26,828 nucleotides of DNA from contig JAYENR010000241.1 of the NCBI GenBank assembly GCA_034722175.1, positions 1-26,828 on the forward strand, given 5' to 3'. Source of the stretch: Thiomicrorhabdus sp034722175 (GTDB taxonomy: Bacteria > Pseudomonadota > Gammaproteobacteria > Thiomicrospirales > Thiomicrospiraceae). Below the pieces are notes generated by a model. It made no database searches, had not been told where the DNA came from, and saw only the letters and a list, made by a program, of their open reading frames with translations. A program made the translations under genes and the position numbers. This document shows positions 1 through 8,600 of this stretch, one piece after another; within the stretch, counting starts at the first letter, position 1; each line of letters opens with the position of its first letter.

Positions 1-1
1 G

Positions 2-121
2 CGTGATTTTATGGAAACCATGCGCAATAGCGGTGTCGATACCGGCGGCCCATCAAGCATGAGCCAAAAAGATCGCCAAACCTTTGCCAATCAGCTAGAC
101 CAACTTTTATTAAAGAAATAA
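2..121 (+). CDS. 3' end of an unrecognised protein (partial)
   Basis: An open frame enters from the left edge and ends at a TAA at 119-121, giving 39 C-terminal residues. The tail is hydrophilic and helical-looking, with an S-Q-K-D-R-Q stretch and an L-D-Q-L-L-L-K-K end. No motif is visible and I do not recognise the family. The frame is open throughout and its codon use matches neighbouring genes, so I take it as the end of a real gene that starts outside the window. A 7-bp inverted repeat (184-190 with 196-202) lies downstream but has no T-run, so it is at best a weak terminator. Confidence 0.55.
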   Translation, partial: RDFMETMRNSGVDTGGPSSMSQKDRQTFANQLDQLLLKK

Positions 122-271
122 CAAAACACATTGGCCGCCTATCTGGTAGCTAGATTTTCTCTCCCGATAAACAAATCAGTTAGAAGAGATTAAACATCTC
201 TTATCGCTCAATATTCCTTTAAAGCAACCCTCTCACTCTCCAACCCCCATGCCTATCAATTTACTGCCTTA

Positions 272-299
272 TTGTTTTATACGTAATTAGGAGTACAAT
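272..299 (+). promoter_or_regulatory. candidate sigma-70 promoter of the lipoprotein cassette
   Basis: TTGTTT at 272-277 and TACAAT at 294-299 are separated by 16 bp, in AT-rich DNA about 40 bp upstream of the lipoprotein start. This fits a housekeeping promoter by sequence only. Confidence 0.45.
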
Positions 300-340
300 T
301 AAATTTAAAAAAACACAAAAAGTAATGATTAGGAGGAGAC

Positions 341-817
341 ATGCTACAACGCTTCTATCAACCAATACTCATTTTGCCATTGGTTTTGATGCTTTCTGGG
401 TGCTTTGCAACACCTGGAGTACGTTACGACGAATCTCTTGTTCAAAACCTTAATCAAGTTAGCGTTGAAACCTTGACGTTTTTTGCCTCTATTAAAGACG
501 GTACTCAAGCAGAAAAATTCATTGAGCGAAAACAGCACTATTTCAGATTACTTGGTCAATATGAAGGTCTAGAAATTCAGGCTACCAGCCGCCCCTATAC
601 AAAACCCGATTCGTTAGACAGAGTCTCACAATCATCTACTCCTACTCAACTGCCAAGTGTGACGGCACTACAAAATATATACAAAACTCTGTTACATATG
701 AAACAGACAGATCAACAACAAGGTTTAACCAAAACTGAAGTCGCTGTTTATAAACTTCAAACTCGAACCTATCTTGATCAAATCATCACATTTGAACAAC
801 ATTTAAAACCTTACTAG
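341..817 (+). CDS. small lipoprotein of unknown function
   Basis: This 158-residue protein begins with a lipoprotein signal: a short basic N-terminus, a hydrophobic core at residues 9-18 and an L-S-G-C lipobox with Cys21 as the predicted lipidated residue. The mature part is hydrophilic and mostly helical-looking, rich in Gln and Thr, with no recognised domain. The start is supported by a very strong Shine-Dalgarno (AGGAGGAG at 331-338). It is the first gene of a three-gene cassette, 10 bp ahead of the next gene. The cassette looks more AT-rich than the carAB or chaperone genes, which hints at acquisition. Residue 22 is Phe, so there is no Asp+2 inner-membrane retention signal; by the E. coli rule this suggests outer-membrane sorting. 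The function is unknown. Confidence 0.75.
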   Translation: MLQRFYQPILILPLVLMLSGCFATPGVRYDESLVQNLNQVSVETLTFFASIKDGTQAEKFIERKQHYFRLLGQYEGLEIQATSRPYTKPDSLDRVSQSSTPTQLPSVTALQNIYKTLLHMKQTDQQQGLTKTEVAVYKLQTRTYLDQIITFEQHLKPY

Positions 818-827
818 AGAGTGAGAC

Positions 828-1178
828 ATGAAAATGACTTTAGAAACTGAACCCCTCATTTTACAGATCAAGCGAGTTTCCTCAGACATTTTAGGAAAAG
901 ACGTGACAACCTTTAAAGGTTTTTCTGAGCGTCAACTTAAAGCCATTGCAGAACAAACCATACTGGTGGAGATGGGAATTGCCACTGGTGAAATTACTGA
1001 AGCTACTCAGGATTTTTTTCTTAAAAGCATTAAAGATTTAGTTAAAAACTTTACTGAAACTTTAAAAGGATTGATGTTGGTCACCATTAACAAGCTGTAC
1101 AATGCTATTCTTGATCTCATTTGGAATTCGATTAAAACAGCAACCAATGTTGTTTTACCCAGCTTTTCAGTAATTTAG
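828..1178 (+). CDS. hypothetical helical protein of the lipoprotein cassette
   Basis: This 116-residue protein is preceded by a purine-rich ribosome site (AGAGAGTGAG) and lies 10 bp after the lipoprotein and 25 bp before the next gene, so co-transcription is likely. There is no signal peptide and no recognised domain. The C-terminal half (about residues 65-116) alternates hydrophobic and polar residues, as in amphipathic helices, and ends in a hydrophobic V-V-L-P-S-F-S-V-I tail, so peripheral membrane association is possible. I do not recognise the family. Confidence 0.65.
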   Translation: MKMTLETEPLILQIKRVSSDILGKDVTTFKGFSERQLKAIAEQTILVEMGIATGEITEATQDFFLKSIKDLVKNFTETLKGLMLVTINKLYNAILDLIWNSIKTATNVVLPSFSVI

Positions 1179-1203
1179 AAAAAAAGAATAAGAAAGAATA
1201 ATT

Positions 1204-1623
1204 ATGAACGATAAAACTGCACTCATTCCTTTAGTTAGAACCTTATTAGAGCAAAGCATTCAACAAGGAAAGTTTGATGAGAATGAAAAACAGACGATCT
1301 TAAAACTAAAAAGCGATCTTGATGAATTACTACTTCAAGAAAATGCATCCATCAATCATGAAGTAGCTAGTTTTGTAAAAGACGTACAACATGAATCACC
1401 CTCTGTGAAATTGCTACGCGGAATTTTAAGACCTTCCATCACAAGCATCTTAACGCTTACGTTTGTGTTTCTAATTGTGCTACAAACTGGATTCTTTGAC
1501 TTTGCAGGATTTGTAGATCAAAAGGTATTTGACCAAATATTTACTGTATTTTTAGCAATTTATGGACCGATTATCGGCTTTTGGTTTGGTGAACGTACTG
1601 TTGAGAAAAATAAAGAGCAGTGA
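1204..1623 (+). CDS. holin-like membrane protein (GTA/3TM-holin-like)
   Basis: This 139-residue protein has a soluble helical N-terminus (about residues 1-75), then an L-R-P-S-I-T motif leading into a membrane segment (about 80-100) and a second segment (about 112-130) ending in G-F-W-F-G-E-R-T with a charged tail. From memory, an L-R-P entry to the first helix and a W-F-G-x-R-T-x-x-K ending resemble the '3TM holin' family of gene transfer agents and prophages, although only two segments are obvious here. It is the last gene of the cassette and converges on the ROK kinase gene with a 31-bp gap and no obvious terminator. The ribosome site (AAGAAAG) is weak. The holin-like call is an inference; a plain small membrane protein is the alternative. 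Confidence 0.6.
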   Translation: MNDKTALIPLVRTLLEQSIQQGKFDENEKQTILKLKSDLDELLLQENASINHEVASFVKDVQHESPSVKLLRGILRPSITSILTLTFVFLIVLQTGFFDFAGFVDQKVFDQIFTVFLAIYGPIIGFWFGERTVEKNKEQ

Positions 1624-1654
1624 TTTTATAAACTCAATAGGCCAGGTCAAAAAT

Positions 1655-2539
1655 TTACAGCCAAGCTGCACCACGCACACCACTGGAATCACCAAACTTA
1701 GGGGCAAGCAGCTTGGTATTAACCTGATCACTAAACACCCAATTTTGCCAAATCTTTGGGACATCGGTATAGAGTCGTTCAATATTAGACATACCACCAC
1801 CTAAAACAATCACGTCGGGGTCGATCACATTAATCACACTGGCTAACCCTTTGGCTAACCAAACAGTGTAATCTTGCATAAGTTGTTCAGCCTCACTATC
1901 ACCCCGCTCGCTTAAAACGACAATTTGTTTAGCGGTTTTAACTAGGCCTGTTCGTTTAGTATAGTGAGTCTCTAAACCACTTCCAGACAAAAACGTCTCA
2001 TTACAACCTTGTAAACCACAATAGCAATCAAGCCGTTCATCGGTATTTTCAGCCCACGGCAATGGATTATGCCCCCACTCCCCCCCAATGGCATTCACAC
2101 CATTAAGAATCTGGCCATTGACAACAATTCCACCACCACAGCCGGTGCCGATAATGACACCAAACACCACTTCAGCCCCCGTTGCAGCGCCATCAGAAGT
2201 TTCAGAAAGAGCAAAACAATTTGCATCATTAGCAATCTGAACAGGCCTGTTCAGCTGTACTTGTAAGTCGCCTGATAGATCTTGACCGATTAACCATGTG
2301 GAATTGGCATTTTTAACCCTGCCTGTTTTGTGCGAAACGGAACCAGGAATACCGACTCCCACTGAGCCTGAAACACCTAGCTTATTTTCAGCTTCAAACA
2401 CCAGGTTGGATATCGCCTTAAGGGTTTTTAAATAGTCACCTTTAGGCGTATCAACGCGTTTACGATAAACATCTTGCCCTGAATCGTCCAAAGCAATGAG
2501 CTCTATTTTGGTGCCACCTAAATCAATTCCAAAACGCAT
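1655..2539 (-). CDS. mak: ROK-family sugar kinase (fructokinase Mak-like)
   Basis: This 294-residue protein has the ROK layout. The phosphate-binding D-L-G-G-T-K is at residues 6-11, the catalytic Asp lies in N-D-A-N (Asp105), a second glycine-rich G-T-G-C-G-G-G is at 131-137, and the zinc site is His157 with C-Y-C-G-x-x-G-C (Cys172, 174, 179). The zinc region continuing into E-T-F-L-S-G-S-G resembles E. coli Mak, so ATP-dependent phosphorylation of fructose or a related hexose in the cytosol is the likely role; N-acetylglucosamine kinase is the main alternative. The start follows a GAGG ribosome site. It is the last gene of a three-gene operon, 8 bp after the methyltransferase. An 18-bp CAGGCCTG-centred palindrome lies inside codons 96-101. 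Confidence 0.85.
   Translation of the reverse strand: MRFGIDLGGTKIELIALDDSGQDVYRKRVDTPKGDYLKTLKAISNLVFEAENKLGVSGSVGVGIPGSVSHKTGRVKNANSTWLIGQDLSGDLQVQLNRPVQIANDANCFALSETSDGAATGAEVVFGVIIGTGCGGGIVVNGQILNGVNAIGGEWGHNPLPWAENTDERLDCYCGLQGCNETFLSGSGLETHYTKRTGLVKTAKQIVVLSERGDSEAEQLMQDYTVWLAKGLASVINVIDPDVIVLGGGMSNIERLYTDVPKIWQNWVFSDQVNTKLLAPKFGDSSGVRGAAWL
1943..1950. repeat. variant iterated palindrome (TAGGCCTG)
   Basis: A one-mismatch copy of CAGGCCTG, followed by TTCG, inside the ROK kinase gene. Confidence 0.5.
2237..2254. repeat. iterated palindrome, longest copy (18 bp)
   Basis: CTGAACAGGCCTGTTCAG is a perfect 18-bp palindrome inside the ROK kinase gene; the core is 2242-2249. Confidence 0.85.
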
Positions 2540-2547
2540 ACTGACCT

Positions 2548-3198
2548 CTAATCTCGATATAAAAAAACAGTGAAGTCATTATCCAAATAACCGTCTTCCC
2601 AAGTCACCTGACTGGCAAAGGTTTGACAGTACTCTGCAACTTCATAAGGAGTAAAGCTTTGCAGATCAGAACGGCTTTGTACCCATGCATGACGTGCATC
2701 TAATAAATTAAATGCAACTCCTTTTTTACAAGAATCAAACATCTTATGAATAACCGCTTTTGCATAACGTCCTTGATGTTCAGCTGTACCTTCTAGTTCA
2801 GTTTCAACCACCTCATTCAAAGAACCTGACAACAGTATAAAATCAAACTGCTGATCAGTTGGGTTTAGGTCAAACAGATCGCCTTGCTGAACCTTAATCT
2901 CAGGATACTGAAAACGCGCACTGTTAAGCATATCTTGTGAGAGGTCAATACCTTGATAATCTATTTTAAAACCTTGTTGCTCTAGATAAGCCTTTAAATC
3001 TCCAAAACCACAACCGACATCTAATACTGAACAGGCCTGGTTTCTCGGTAAGAGTTCACTGAGCTTTTTAAAGCGGACTTGTTGAACTTCCCGGCTACTC
3101 CAATACAATGCTTGTGGCTGATAGCCATGTCGTGCTATTGAAAGCTTATGGCGTGCTTGAATACGCAGCCGTTGTTTTTCGGAAAGGAGTTCAGACAT
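2548..3198 (-). CDS. class I SAM-dependent methyltransferase
   Basis: This protein of about 216 residues carries the SAM-binding motif I, V-L-D-V-G-C-G-F-G-D-L, at residues 58-68, an acidic strand-2 end (G-I-D-L-S) and a later D-F-I-L-L-S-G-S-L-N-E loop. The fold is a Rossmann-type methyltransferase; the substrate cannot be read from sequence. I place the start at the ATG at 3198; an adjacent in-frame TTG at 3201 is the alternative, and neither has a strong ribosome site. Gaps to the upstream DUF455 gene (12 bp from this ATG) and the downstream kinase (8 bp) point to one transcript. An iterated palindrome copy encodes residues 53-57. Confidence 0.8.
   Translation of the reverse strand: MSELLSEKQRLRIQARHKLSIARHGYQPQALYWSSREVQQVRFKKLSELLPRNQACSVLDVGCGFGDLKAYLEQQGFKIDYQGIDLSQDMLNSARFQYPEIKVQQGDLFDLNPTDQQFDFILLSGSLNEVVETELEGTAEHQGRYAKAVIHKMFDSCKKGVAFNLLDARHAWVQSRSDLQSFTPYEVAEYCQTFASQVTWEDGYLDNDFTVFLYRD
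3032..3039. repeat. iterated palindrome CAGGCCTG
   Basis: Exact core within the methyltransferase gene, in context GAACAGGCCTGGTT. Confidence 0.8.
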
Positions 3199-3210
3199 CA
3201 AAGATAGAAC

Positions 3211-4008
3211 TTAAAGCGTTTTAAGCCATTGAATCTCTTCTGCAGAGAAACCCGCTGCTTCACGTGCTTCAAAATTAAAGGGCCCTCGCAAATTACCGTG
3301 GAAATAATTGGTGATTATATTTTGAAACTCTTCAAACGGATTCAGGTCACGTTGTTTGCATAGATAGCGGAACCAACATGTTCCTACCTCGACATGACCA
3401 ATTTCATCACGCAATAAAATTTTTAGAATCTCAACCCCTCGTTTATCACCAATCGCTCGTAACTTATTAATCATCGGTGGCGTCACGTCCAAACCACGCG
3501 CTTCCAAGGTTCTGGGCACCAACGCCATTCGCACCAATGGATCATGATCGGTTTCATAAGTCGTTAACCATAAACCATCATGAGCAGGCATATCACCGTA
3601 CTCATAACCCAAACTATTCAAATGCTCACGTACCATTTGAAAGTGATAAGCCTCTTCACCTGCCACCCCTAACCAATCACGATAATACTCATACGGCATA
3701 TCTTGAAAACGGTAGATCGCATCCAAGGCTAAATTAACCGCATTGAACTCAATATGCGCAATGGAGTGCATAAGGGAAGCATGCCCTTCTTTTGAACCAA
3801 GACGGCGCTTAGGCAAATCCTTAGGCGATACTAACTCCGGTTTTTCTGGACGCCCTGCATCGGGTACACGAACAATGGATTCTGTTGCTGTAAACTCAAA
3901 ACGATCTTCAGACCAATCGGCTTGGAGTTGAGCCAACTGCTGAACTTTGGAGTTTAGGTCTTTTTCCATCAGACATTCAAAAACAGTTTGGAACAGGTTT
4001 TTTTTCAT
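3211..4008 (-). CDS. DUF455 family ferritin-like protein
   Basis: This 265-residue protein matches the DUF455 family as I remember it: a helical ferritin-like fold with carboxylate and His ligands. Visible candidate ligands are H-I-E in the first helix (near residue 86), E-E-A-Y-H-F, the Glu of L-E-A-R-G-L-D, and D-E-I-G-H-V-E-V-G. This pattern suggests a di-iron or di-manganese oxygenase/oxidase-like centre; the reaction is unknown. It is the first gene of the operon with the methyltransferase and ROK kinase. The preceding terminator at 4051-4076 separates it from the gene before it, leaving only about 40 bp for a promoter, which I could not define. The ribosome site is weak. Confidence 0.82.
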   Translation of the reverse strand: MKKNLFQTVFECLMEKDLNSKVQQLAQLQADWSEDRFEFTATESIVRVPDAGRPEKPELVSPKDLPKRRLGSKEGHASLMHSIAHIEFNAVNLALDAIYRFQDMPYEYYRDWLGVAGEEAYHFQMVREHLNSLGYEYGDMPAHDGLWLTTYETDHDPLVRMALVPRTLEARGLDVTPPMINKLRAIGDKRGVEILKILLRDEIGHVEVGTCWFRYLCKQRDLNPFEEFQNIITNYFHGNLRGPFNFEAREAAGFSAEEIQWLKTL

Positions 4009-4050
4009 TTTGATTCAATTTATTGTTATTTTTTTAAACACTAGAAAGCA

Positions 4051-4076
4051 AAAAAGCCGGTATAAACCGGCTTTTT
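4051..4076 (-). terminator. intrinsic terminator after the small secreted protein gene
   Basis: A perfect stem AAAAAGCCGGT (4051-4061) with ACCGGCTTTTT (4066-4076) and a 4-nt loop gives a GC-rich hairpin flanked by A and T runs. It can act in both directions. It sits just after the minus-strand gene ending at 4094. Confidence 0.85.
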
Positions 4077-4093
4077 CAGATACACAAGGCAAA

Positions 4094-4447
4094 TTAACGG
4101 TAGTAAGAAGCCATGTTGTAACGAGTACCAGTAAACTTCTTCGCGTCGATAGCGTCAAAAAGTTTAGACCATGCTAGACGATCTTCTGGAGTCATAACTG
4201 AAGATGGGTTTAAACCTTTAGTTTTGTCACCATATTTAGCTTCAATAGCCGCTAATTCAGCCATACAAGCATCAACAGTTGTTGCTTGTTCGATTTCACG
4301 TGCAGCCGTACCACCATCTGTCTGTGCTTTGGCGATTACCGCTTCAGCGTCAGCTAGACACTGGTCATAAGTACTAGCAGCTTGTACATTCATAGAGAAT
4401 GCCGCAACCGCTGAGATAAATAACGCTTTAATTGTTAAGTGTTTCAT
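4094..4447 (-). CDS. small secreted/periplasmic protein of unknown function
   Basis: I choose the ATG at 4447, giving 117 residues, because a GGAG ribosome site lies 7 nt upstream and the first residues form a clean signal peptide: M-K-H, a hydrophobic core, then V-Q-A-A with likely cleavage after about residue 23. The longer open frame upstream is not needed. The mature protein is about 94 residues, Ala-rich and helical, with two Cys that could form a disulfide, and ends in R-Y-N-M-A-S-Y-Y-R. I do not recognise a domain. It is a single gene with its own terminator at 4051-4076. Confidence 0.7.
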   Translation of the reverse strand: MKHLTIKALFISAVAAFSMNVQAASTYDQCLADAEAVIAKAQTDGGTAAREIEQATTVDACMAELAAIEAKYGDKTKGLNPSSVMTPEDRLAWSKLFDAIDAKKFTGTRYNMASYYR

Positions 4448-4543
4448 TAATAAACTCCAAGTTTGGTTTTCGTTTAACGGGTCAATTCTGACGTTTTTGT
4501 CTGTAAATTGCAAGTGCTATCATGTTAGAAAATAATTAAATGC

Positions 4544-5020
4544 TTATAAGCTTTTTTTATTACCATTTTTTTCACTATAAATCAGTAACTTAAGATTAAC
4601 CACTGACCAAATAAAAAGTAACAATATAAGTAATAAAAACAATAATTGATATACCCCATGCCACATTGCAAATTCTGGCCAGGCTTCTGAGGATTGAGTC
4701 AACCCATGCGGGTAGTCTAATTTGATAGATTGCATTAAAGGTGACAACCAATACTGGTTAAAAATCACAATCCCTATACTAATCAGTAACATCCAACTAT
4801 AAATTAGCGATTTAATCGCTAACCAACGAATAACTAACAAACTCACCAGGCCTGTTAAAACAATCCAATTACTAACCGTTAATAAGGTTCCAACTAAATC
4901 TCCAGCCGACACCTGATCTAAGCTTTGAAAAACGATAGGAGCAACCAAATAACCGACTGTTGCCAATAAAACAGCCAATATCAAACCTAAGGACTTTAGA
5001 AAAAGTAACAGCATGGACAA
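4544..5020 (-). CDS. DUF4149 family membrane protein
   Basis: This protein of about 156-158 residues has four strongly hydrophobic segments (about residues 5-28, 44-66, 73-92 and 120-146) and the V-A-P-I-V-F-Q turn after the first helix that I associate with DUF4149. Location next to greA fits the family's usual neighbourhood. The start is ambiguous: a TTG at 5020 lies 6 nt from an AGGAG (5027-5031), while the ATG at 5014 lies 12 nt away. I report the longer form because of the spacing. It is an inner-membrane protein of unknown function, separated from greA by an intrinsic terminator, so it probably has its own promoter. Confidence 0.75.
   Translation of the reverse strand: MSMLLLFLKSLGLILAVLLATVGYLVAPIVFQSLDQVSAGDLVGTLLTVSNWIVLTGLVSLLVIRWLAIKSLIYSWMLLISIGIVIFNQYWLSPLMQSIKLDYPHGLTQSSEAWPEFAMWHGVYQLLFLLLILLLFIWSVVNLKLLIYSEKNGNKKSL
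4847..4854. repeat. iterated palindrome CAGGCCTG
   Basis: Exact core within the DUF4149 gene, in context ACCAGGCCTGTTA. Confidence 0.8.
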
Positions 5021-5050
5021 ATTGATCTCCTAAGGTTTATAAAAGCCAAA

Positions 5051-5089
5051 TAAAAAGGCCTGTAAATCGAAATTTAACAGGCCTGTTCA
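5051..5089 (-). terminator. greA terminator built from two copies of the AGGCCT palindrome
   Basis: Read on the minus strand, an AACAGGCCTGTT copy and a second AGGCCT copy pair over about 12 bp with one bulge and a small loop, followed directly by TTTTTATTT. It lies about 30 bp after the greA stop. This is a standard intrinsic terminator whose arms are copies of the window's iterated palindrome. Confidence 0.8.
5078..5085. repeat. iterated palindrome CAGGCCTG in the greA terminator
   Basis: Exact core in context AACAGGCCTGTTCAG; it pairs with the AAGGCCTG variant at 5055-5062. Confidence 0.85.
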
Positions 5090-5119
5090 GATTGAATACA
5101 TGTTACTAATCAGACAAGA

Positions 5120-5596
5120 TTAAATGTACTGAATCTCAACGATTTCGTAGTCGATATTACCGCTTGGTGCTTGCACAACAACCTCATCACCATCCGTTTT
5201 ACCAATTAAGGCACGTGCGATTGGAGAGTTAACCGAGATTTTATTATCAGCAATATGCGCTTCATCATTTCCAACAATTTTATAAGTCACTTCTTCATCT
5301 GTATCGATATTTAAAACCGTCACAGTTGCACCAAAAATAACTTTGCCTTTAGCATCCAGCTTGGTTACATCAATGACCTGAGCAAGCGATAAAGTCGCTT
5401 CTAAATGTTTAATACGTGCCTCAACCAGACCTTGCTGTTCACGAGCTGCATGGTATTCTGCATTCTCTTTTAAGTCACCGTGTTCACGAGCATCCGCAAT
5501 TGCTTCAGTAATACGTGGACGATCTTCTTTTTTAAGCTTATTTAATTCTGTTTGAAGGGCATCCGCTCCCTCTTTTGTCATAGGATGTTTTTGCAT
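5120..5596 (-). CDS. greA: transcription elongation factor GreA
   Basis: This 158-residue protein has the family's usual length. GreA enters the RNA polymerase secondary channel and stimulates cleavage of backtracked transcripts. The N-terminal coiled coil (about residues 8-75) carries the acidic tip region D-A-R-E-H-G-D-L-K-E-N-A-E-Y-H, and the C-terminal FKBP-like domain ends with V-N-S-P-I-A-R-A-L-I-G-K. The start has a GGAT/AAGG purine-rich ribosome site. It lies downstream of carB but is separated from it by the terminator at 5637-5676, so readthrough or an internal promoter must supply its mRNA. Confidence 0.97.
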   Translation of the reverse strand: MQKHPMTKEGADALQTELNKLKKEDRPRITEAIADAREHGDLKENAEYHAAREQQGLVEARIKHLEATLSLAQVIDVTKLDAKGKVIFGATVTVLNIDTDEEVTYKIVGNDEAHIADNKISVNSPIARALIGKTDGDEVVVQAPSGNIDYEIVEIQYI

Positions 5597-5636
5597 AACA
5601 CCTTATCCTTTTAGTATTTTTTAACTTTTACAACGT

Positions 5637-5676
5637 AAAACGCCAAAGCCACTCTATTATTGGACTTTGGCGTTTT
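5637..5676 (-). terminator. intrinsic terminator between carB and greA
   Basis: The arms AAAACGCCAAAG (5637-5648) and CTTTGGCGTTTT (5665-5676) pair perfectly over 12 bp, giving a GC core with a T-run on either strand. It begins about 15 bp after the carB stop. Confidence 0.85.
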
Positions 5677-5690
5677 GCTTTAACGAATTT

Positions 5691-8600
5691 TTAGTGAATA
5701 TCTTGTAAACGTGTTACAGGCTGATCATCTAAATAATCCATTGATGCAACCATCGCAAAAGCACCCGCGATGGTTGTTGTATAACAAGTTTTGTGCATCA
5801 ATGCTTCACGACGAATACTTGAAGAGTCCTGAATGCTTGTAGACCCATCCGAAGTATTGACAATTAAAGCAATTTCTTCGTTCACAATTGAGTCAACAAT
5901 ATTAGGACGGCCTTCTGTCACCTTATTCACTGTCTCACAGTCAACGCCCGCTTCAGTTAACGACGTCGCTGTTCCACGAGTTGCGATTACTTTGAATCCT
6001 TTGGCGATTAACTGATTTGCTAAATCAATTACCTGTACACGATCCGCCTTACGCACACTCAAGAACGCAGTGCCAGAACGCGGAAGTACGGTACCTGCCG
6101 CTAACTGGGCTTTAGAGTAAGCTTGCGGGAAGTTCTCACCCACACCCATAACCTCACCCGTTGACTTCATTTCTGGCCCAAGAATCGGATCTACACCCAA
6201 GAATTTAATAAATGGGAAAACCGCTTCTTTAACCGAAAAGTGCTCAGGTGCTACTTCAGAAGTAAACCCTTGCGCTGCAAGTTTTTGACCTACCATACAA
6301 CGCGCTGCAATCTTCGCTAGAGGATGACCAATCGCTTTAGAGACAAACGGAACCGTACGTGACGCACGCGGGTTGACTTCTAATACATAAATATCATCGC
6401 CTTTAACTGCAAACTGAGTGTTCATTAACCCAACCACACCTAACGCCATTGCCATCTTCTCAACCTGGATACGAATACGATCTTGAATATCAGCCGAAAT
6501 GCTATACGGTGGTAAAGAACAAGCTGAATCACCAGAGTGAATACCCGCTTGCTCAATATGTTCCATAATCCCACCAATTACAACCTGGTCACCATCACAG
6601 ATCGCATCAACATCAAGTTCAACGGCGTCATCTAAGAAACGGTCTAGCAGTACAGGCGATTCATTAGAAACGTCAATCGCTGCTTGCATATAACGGTTTA
6701 GATTCTCTTCGTCGTAAACGATTTCCATGCCTCGACCACCTAGTACATAAGATGGACGAACCACTAATGGATAACCAATCTCTTTCGCTAAGGCCGCCGC
6801 TTCACCTGCATTGCTTGCAGTACGGTTAGGCGGTTGAAGCAGACCATTATCGTTAAGAATCTTTTGGAAACGCTCACGGTCTTCTGCCAAATCAATTGAT
6901 TCAGGTGAGGTACCAACAATTGGAACGCCTGCCACTTCCAAATCTTCAGCTAATTTAAGTGGAGTTTGACCACCGTACTGAACGATGACCCCCTTAGGCT
7001 GTTCAACTTCCACAATCTCAAGTACATCTTCAAGTGTCAAGGGTTCAAAATATAGACGATCAGATGTGTCATAGTCAGTTGAAACCGTTTCTGGATTACA
7101 GTTAACCATAATCGTTTCATAACCATCTTCACTCATAGCCATCGCCGCGTGAACACAGCAGTAATCAAATTCGATACCTTGTCCGATACGGTTAGGCCCA
7201 CCACCCAAGATCATAATTTTTTCTTTATCGGTTGGGTTGGCTTCACACTCTTCATCATAAGTTGAATACATATAAGCAGTTGAAGTTTCAAACTCCGCTG
7301 CACAAGTATCAACACGTTTGAAGACTGGACGTACATTTAATGTATGACGGAACTTACGAACAAATGCTGCATCGGTATCAAGCAATTTAGCTAAACGATT
7401 ATCAGAGAAGCCTTTGCGTTTTAAGTTACGTAAGTAAGTTTCATCCAGTGCGTCTAGGCCACGTTGCTTAACATCGTCTTCAATATCAATCAACTCTTTA
7501 ATCTGAGATAAGAACCATAGATCAATTTTAGAGCTGTCAAATACCGCTTCTAAATCCCAACCTGCTCGGAATGCATCGGCCACATACCACAGACGATCTG
7601 CACCTGGATTACGTAATTCCTGACGTAGCTTATCTTTAATGTCCTTTTCAGCCATCGTCGCTAGAGGCATGACCTCATCAAAACCTGACTTATCCGTTTC
7701 TAAACCGCGTAACGCTTTTTGAATCGACTCTTGGAAGTTACGACCCATCGCCATGACTTCACCCACTGACTTCATCTGAGTAGAAAGACGGTTCTGCGCC
7801 TGAGGGAATTTCTCAAATGTAAAACGTGGAACCTTAGTGACCACATAATCGATGGTTGGTTCAAATGACGCTGGCGTCGCACCATTAGTAATATCGTTAG
7901 AAAGTTCATCCAGTGTATAACCCACCGCCAATTTAGCCGCGATTTTAGCAATCGGAAAACCGGTTGCTTTAGAGGCTAGAGCAGACGAACGAGAGACACG
8001 AGGATTCATCTCAATTATGATCATACGTCCTGTTTCTGGGTGAATAGAGAACTGGACGTTTGATCCACCGGTTTCAACACCAATCTCACGTAGCACTTCT
8101 ATAGAAGCGTTACGCATGATTTGATACTCTTTATCGGTTAGCGTTTGAGCAGGTGCAACCGTGATTGAATCACCTGTATGCACTCCCATTGGATCTAAGT
8201 TTTCGATTGAACAAATGATAATACAGTTATCATTGGTATCTCGAACCACTTCCATCTCATACTCTTTCCAGCCTTCAATTGACTCTTCAATTAAAAGTTC
8301 CTTAGTTGGAGAAAGATCTAGACCAAACTTACAAATCTGTTCAAATTCATCTTTGTTATAAGCGATACCACCACCAGAGCCACCCAAGGTGAATGATGGA
8401 CGGATTACCGTAGGAAAACCAACTTCTGACTGAATTTTCCAAGCCTCTTCCATATTATGAGCAACATCAGACCTAGGCATATCTAAGCCAATCTTTGTCA
8501 TTGCTTGACGGAAACGATCGCGGTTTTCAGCTTTATCAATCGCGTCTGCTTTCGCCCCAATTAATTCAACATTGTATTTTTCTAAGACACCTTTTGCATC

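Noticed and set aside
1552..1804. Small frames on both strands across the holin-like gene end and the ROK gene end
   Set aside because: They overlap two real convergent genes and have no supporting motif.
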